NCBI GenBank assembly: GCA_013398955.1
Contig: VWPU01001226.1
Location: 1-64,000 of the forward strand
From: Callaeas wilsoni
Lineage: Eukaryota; Chordata; Aves; Passeriformes; Callaeidae
Reading direction: 5' to 3'
Length of the DNA: 64,000 bases
Part shown: piece by piece, positions 59,561 through 64,000 of the stretch
Position numbering within the stretch: position 1 is the first letter of the stretch
Layout: each line of letters starts with the position of its first letter
Translations under genes and position numbers: made by a program
The notes under the pieces: model-generated
Databases searched by the model: none
What the model was told of the DNA's origin: nothing
The model's input: the letters and a program-made list of their open reading frames with translations, nothing else

Positions 59561-62500
59561 TCAGTATAACCAGACTTAATACTTATCTTATTTGGTCATA
59601 GACTATTCACAACCTGATTTTTCAGAGACTGCAGGTATCAAATTGCTGAGAGAAATTTGTGATTTCTCAGATGAGCCTCATTGCTTGTGAAGGTGACTTT
59701 CATCTAGAGTAGAAGGAGGCTTATGAGTGATGGACATTTTGCATCCACTGAATTTTGTACAACACCTAGAACCCAGAATTAGGGGAAAGCATGAAGAATG
59801 AACTCTCTCAACCACTGATATGGAAAACAGAAGCTTTTATGGGATTACTAGGATGGCATCCTAGTTCTGTATTTTTTGTGGCTGGTTACATGTATAAGAG
59901 GGAATCTGGGTTTATTTTCGTGGTTAGATTTCTGATTCTGAAAGCCAAATGTCTAGCAGCATCTGGAATTAAATGGCTGCTGAAGCACAGAAGGAGATAC
60001 AGTGAAGAACTTGAAAATCCAACTTTGATATATTAGTAGGGATTTTCATATCTGATATTTACTCAGTTGACATTTTCAAAAAATAGAGAGAGCATTTTCC
60101 CCCCTTCCCCAAATTTCTGTGACCTTAAATGGCAGCATGCACTTATAGAGGGACTCAGCTCGCTTACTGCAGCCACCAGATCTTTCTGTCATGATTAATA
60201 ATTAACTGACTTAGAGGAATGGCTCAATACCATGTTTCTTAGCACTCACAGCCTCAAACTTACAGATCTTCTCAACAGCAAGCCAAGAAATTTATGACAG
60301 CTAGCAGTTAACGTGGCTGAAACAGTTAACATGGCATGACATGGCTTACGCTATGTCATGCATTTATTATCATTTAATTGTTCTGAAAGAAAATAAAGTA
60401 ATGGTCTGCATGTGTGCATCCTTGAGCCAAAAAGCTCACATGAGAGGCTATTGACTGATTTTTTGATATAGTGTCCATTTTAGGATAACACATTTGTTTA
60501 TCAGCTTTCTTGGTGCACACTGTTTTTCCAGCGATGCAGTTGATGCATCTTATTTCAGTGGTGAGGAGGAAAGATCTCCAATGACCTGTCCTGAGGTCCC
60601 CAGGAGCAACCAGTGTGGGCAATTGTCACAGCTCCCACCCTCCTGGCTCACTGGGGCTCTTAGGTGGCACATCCAAGGCTACCAGCACGGTTAGGGCTCA
60701 GTCCTCAGGGCTAGCAATTAAAAACCCCTTGGGCAGGCAGAAGATAGGTTGTTTTCAAAGTGGTGCTCCTGTGATGCAAGCCCAGCATGCTAGGTTGAAA
60801 GGTGGGGGAAAGAGTTTTACCTGCACCACAGAATAGTCATGGGCTGGGACAAGTGCATTTGGTTATGTTCATAAATATATAAAAGTTTAGTCTTAGGAGC
60901 TCGAGATGCTTTGGAAATGCCTTTAGAGGATGCAGCTTGGAGTCCCATAAATAAGGGATTTCAGTCACAAATGTTTTAGCTGTGGTACTTTTCAGTCTGC
61001 TCTTTATAGAGGGAGATTCATTAGATTTAATGAACAGACATTTAACATGCATTAGTTCTGCTTTTCCTTTTAGCATGCATATTCATTTTCTCTTTAGTGA
61101 TTGAAGTAATAATTATGGTGCAGCACCGTTTAATAAAGAAATATGAAAAACATAACAGTCCATCAGACTACCTTAATATATCAAAGTGCTACAACACATA
61201 TAATATGAAGGTTGTACTTTCTATGTGAAGATTTAAAATTGCTTTGCAAGTATGAATTTATTGCATCTTAGAAAGCTTTTGTGAGCTAGAAAGTAATAGC
61301 GTACATCTTTCTAGCTGAGACCCATTCAGATGGCCTGAATTTATATCATTTTCCAAAGAGAAGACAGTAAATCTATTACCAAGAGAGGAACCAGATATTG
61401 TGGCTTCCATGTTTACACTTCAGCTTACAGAAAATACTGCTGAAACTGGAGGTGTTTACAAATCTGTTAAAGTGATAAGATTTATTTTCAGTGCTTCTGC
61501 CTGATTTATATATGAGTCTGTAGCGTGAGTAGTCTAGTGACTTCTCACATTTCCTACCAAGGCATCATTAAAAGCTCATGTCATCCACAGGATTTTAGGG
61601 GTATGTGCTGGGGATAGAACTCCCATGACAGGCACCAAAATAATGTGATGACATTAGGAAAACTGTGGTTACAGAAGTACTGCATTTTCCTTTAGTCTAC
61701 ACTTTCTGTCACATATAACAGAATGAGAGTGACAACTGCCCCTTTCAACCCCTGCAAAGCCCTTCCTAATCCTCCTATTTCATGGAATATCTGGGAAAAA
61801 AAAAAAAGAAAGTATTAAGTTCTCCTGAAGTAGATGATATCTTTGCTATGACGTTTTCCTGAGTATGAAACTGATTTTTGTAATTTTTACATGGTCTAGG
61901 ACAAAACAAATGTAGATGAAATATAGTTCTTTTACATATTCTAATGAAATTCCACCTTAATCATCTCATCTCTATCTTCCTAAAGAAGTTGATGACCAGC
62001 TCTAATTTTTGCAACATCCCTTGTATTTGCACTGAACTTCTCTTTTAAATGCATTACTTTCTCTTTTCTAGCTTCAAATTTCATGATATAGAGTTGGATC
62101 CTTGTCTATGGCTGCATTCATGGAAACCTCACAAAGGGAATTCACTGTTATTCAACAACAGTTCGCTCTGTCAGTTTTAGAAATATAAACATTTATTTTC
62201 ACAAGGTTTTAAGTAGTGCTAAATGTAGCACTGTGGGGTATTTACAACATCCAGCTTTTAACACTCAGATGCCCTCAGCTGTCCAGCTATTTTAAGAGAA
62301 TGATTTTATCAGGAAGACTTTAGGACAGGGCTTACGCAGTACTGGGGATCATTTCTGGCATTTTCCTGGCAGATTTCTGGCAAGATTCTCTTCAGCTTGC
62401 TATGCAAGAAGTCAGGGTATCCCTGGTAATTTAGTACTTAACTCCTGTTGTCTCCTGCTGCTGTCCAGGTTACATAATTATCTTACTATGAAAATTCAAA

Positions 62501-62599
62501 AGTTACTAATTACTTACCTTTTACTTAATATTGTTTAAAAATTTTGTACGTTTAAAATACTAAACTTCCTTCACAGTCATTCTGTGTGCACAGCTTTTG

Positions 62600-63143
62600 G
62601 TCAGGACAGAGCTGGTTTTCTTCACAGGAGCTAGTATGGGGCTGTGTTTCGGATTTGTGCTGAAAACAGTGTTTATAATTCATGGATGTTTTAGTTACTT
62701 CTGTGCAGTGCTTGCACAGAGCCAAGGCCTTTTCTGCTCCTCCGACTGTCCCACTGATGAGGCTGGGGCTGGACAAAGAGTGGGGGGGACACAGGTGGGA
62801 CAGCTGACCCCAGCAGACCAGAGGGTTATAGCACACCAGATGCATCATGCTCAGCAATAAAACTGGATGCTGGTGGGGACTGGCAGGGTCTGCCCTTCCT
62901 CTGGGACACGCTTGGTGCTGAGCAATTGTTTTCTTTTGTATCACTTTTTTCCCGTGCATTTGCTTCCTGTCCCCCCTTCTGGTGGTTTATTTTCCTTCCT
63001 TATAAAAAAGATTAGAGTGCCTTTATCCCCACCCACAAATTTTTGCACTTTTTCCTTTCTGATTTTCACCCCATCCTTCTGGGGAGGAGAGAGAGTGAGC
63101 AGCAGGGTGGAGTTTAGCTGCCTGCCTGCACTGAACCACAACA
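62600..63143 (+). mobile_element. Solo LTR of an avian endogenous retrovirus
   Basis: The order cagagccaaggccttttctgc, gacagctgacccc.. gaccagagggttata, catgctcagcaataaaactgg, tttatccccacccac, and the terminal gaaccacaaca is a bird retroviral LTR layout I recognise. CAATAAAA near 62855 serves as the polyadenylation signal. No internal viral genes flank it. The 5' end is diffuse and the family name is not certain. Confidence 0.75.
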
Positions 63144-64000
63144 CTGTGGCTCCTAGAGCAAGGGAGAATAGAGTCTAAAAAATCAGTTACATTTTTGTTT
63201 ATATAATTTTTTTTTGTTTGGTCTTTCATAAATCCACCCTGTGTGTTTGTTTTTAAGTGAAAAATCACGCCCACATTTCGTGCTCTGATTTTCTAATTTT
63301 CAGTAATTGCAAATGATTGATCTCATATTAGCTGACAATAATTTACATGACATCAATATGTAGTAGAGAAGAAAATGCTGTTTACTTCGCACATTAATGG
63401 ATATAGAATTAAATAAGGTTCCTACATTTCTTGAGTGGTGCCTTACGTTCACAATCTATTCAAATTACTGTTCAGTAAACATGAGTTCTACATGCTTTTT
63501 TTTTTGCTAAACTCAAAAATCCTGGATAAATTTTTCTTAGTTATGTTTCTGCAATGCTTCTGATATTAATAGCCTATCTCATATAAAGAAGTCAAAATGG
63601 CTAGCAGGGTTTCCTACTGCAAACACTCAGTTCTAGACTGCCAGATGCTGTTAAGCAGTTGTTGTTGCAGTTTATCCTAGGGCTATTTATAATTAGCTAG
63701 TAACTGATTATTCATAACTTGACAGATAAATGCATCATGTACAATTAATAAGTAATAAAGCCTAGCCAATCTTCAGGATGTATTTTGATATGTGAAGGTA
63801 GAAGACCATACTTGCGTGAAAGATTCAGGCTGAATTTTATGTCTAAAGTCAAACTTTGGAGCTGCTGATGGTTGTTTGGCTGTTCTGTTTGTCATCATGC
63901 AAAGTCACTCTAGGCAGAAAGAACTTGGGCAACTAATATTGAGGCTCTTTCGTTCCTCAGGTAATGAGCAACAGTGGGCAGATGTACCTGCACTTAGGCA

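Overview
This window is vertebrate nuclear DNA and very probably avian. It carries 3' ends of CR1 LINEs, a tRNA-Ile-headed SINE with a CR1-like tail, and two long-terminal-repeat (LTR) elements of types I associate with Neoaves. The SINE type points towards a songbird, but the species cannot be fixed from sequence alone. It is spliced eukaryotic sequence, so most open reading frames are chance ORFs in introns or repeats.

Two real protein-coding genes are present, arranged tail to tail. On the + strand is the whole coding part of TSPAN12 (tetraspanin-12, a Norrin/FZD4 co-receptor component). It has seven coding exons at 570-635, 14442-14524, 15119-15254, 29534-29608, 33863-33970, 36794-36937 and 42014-42319. 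All have GT-AG junctions, phases are consistent, and the sum is exactly 305 codons plus stop. A CpG-rich 5' end with a noncoding first exon lies at the left edge, and a ~1.27 kb 3' UTR ends at an AATAAA near 43560. On the - strand are the last four coding exons of KCND2 (Kv4.2 A-type potassium channel) at 57948-58046, 56294-56389, 53089-53336 and 51133-51310. They encode residues ~425-630 of the usual 630. The start, transmembrane and pore exons lie beyond the right edge.

Layout: 1-635 is the CpG island and TSPAN12 5' end. From 636 to 42013 are TSPAN12 introns, mostly unique AT-rich sequence with a CR1 fragment at ~1400-1830. 42014-43585 is the last exon and 3' UTR. 43586-48115 is the intergenic tail-to-tail spacer, containing a GC-rich patch, the SINE (~45588-45725) and an LTR-like element (~45777-46807). 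48116-51132 is the probable KCND2 3' UTR. 51133-58046 holds KCND2 exons 6-3 with short introns, one containing a CR1 tail. 58047-64000 is KCND2 intron 2, with a ~1 kb CR1 fragment carrying reverse-transcriptase remnants and a second LTR (~62600-63143).

The gene order agrees with the KCND2-TSPAN12 neighbourhood known in mammals. The two genes do not form a functional unit. I found no operon, CRISPR, phage or novel defence-like system. The points most worth checking are three upstream ATGs in strong context before TSPAN12, a perfect 29-nt palindrome just after a TSPAN12 exon, the SINE/LTR cluster between the genes, and an ORF in the KCND2 3' UTR.
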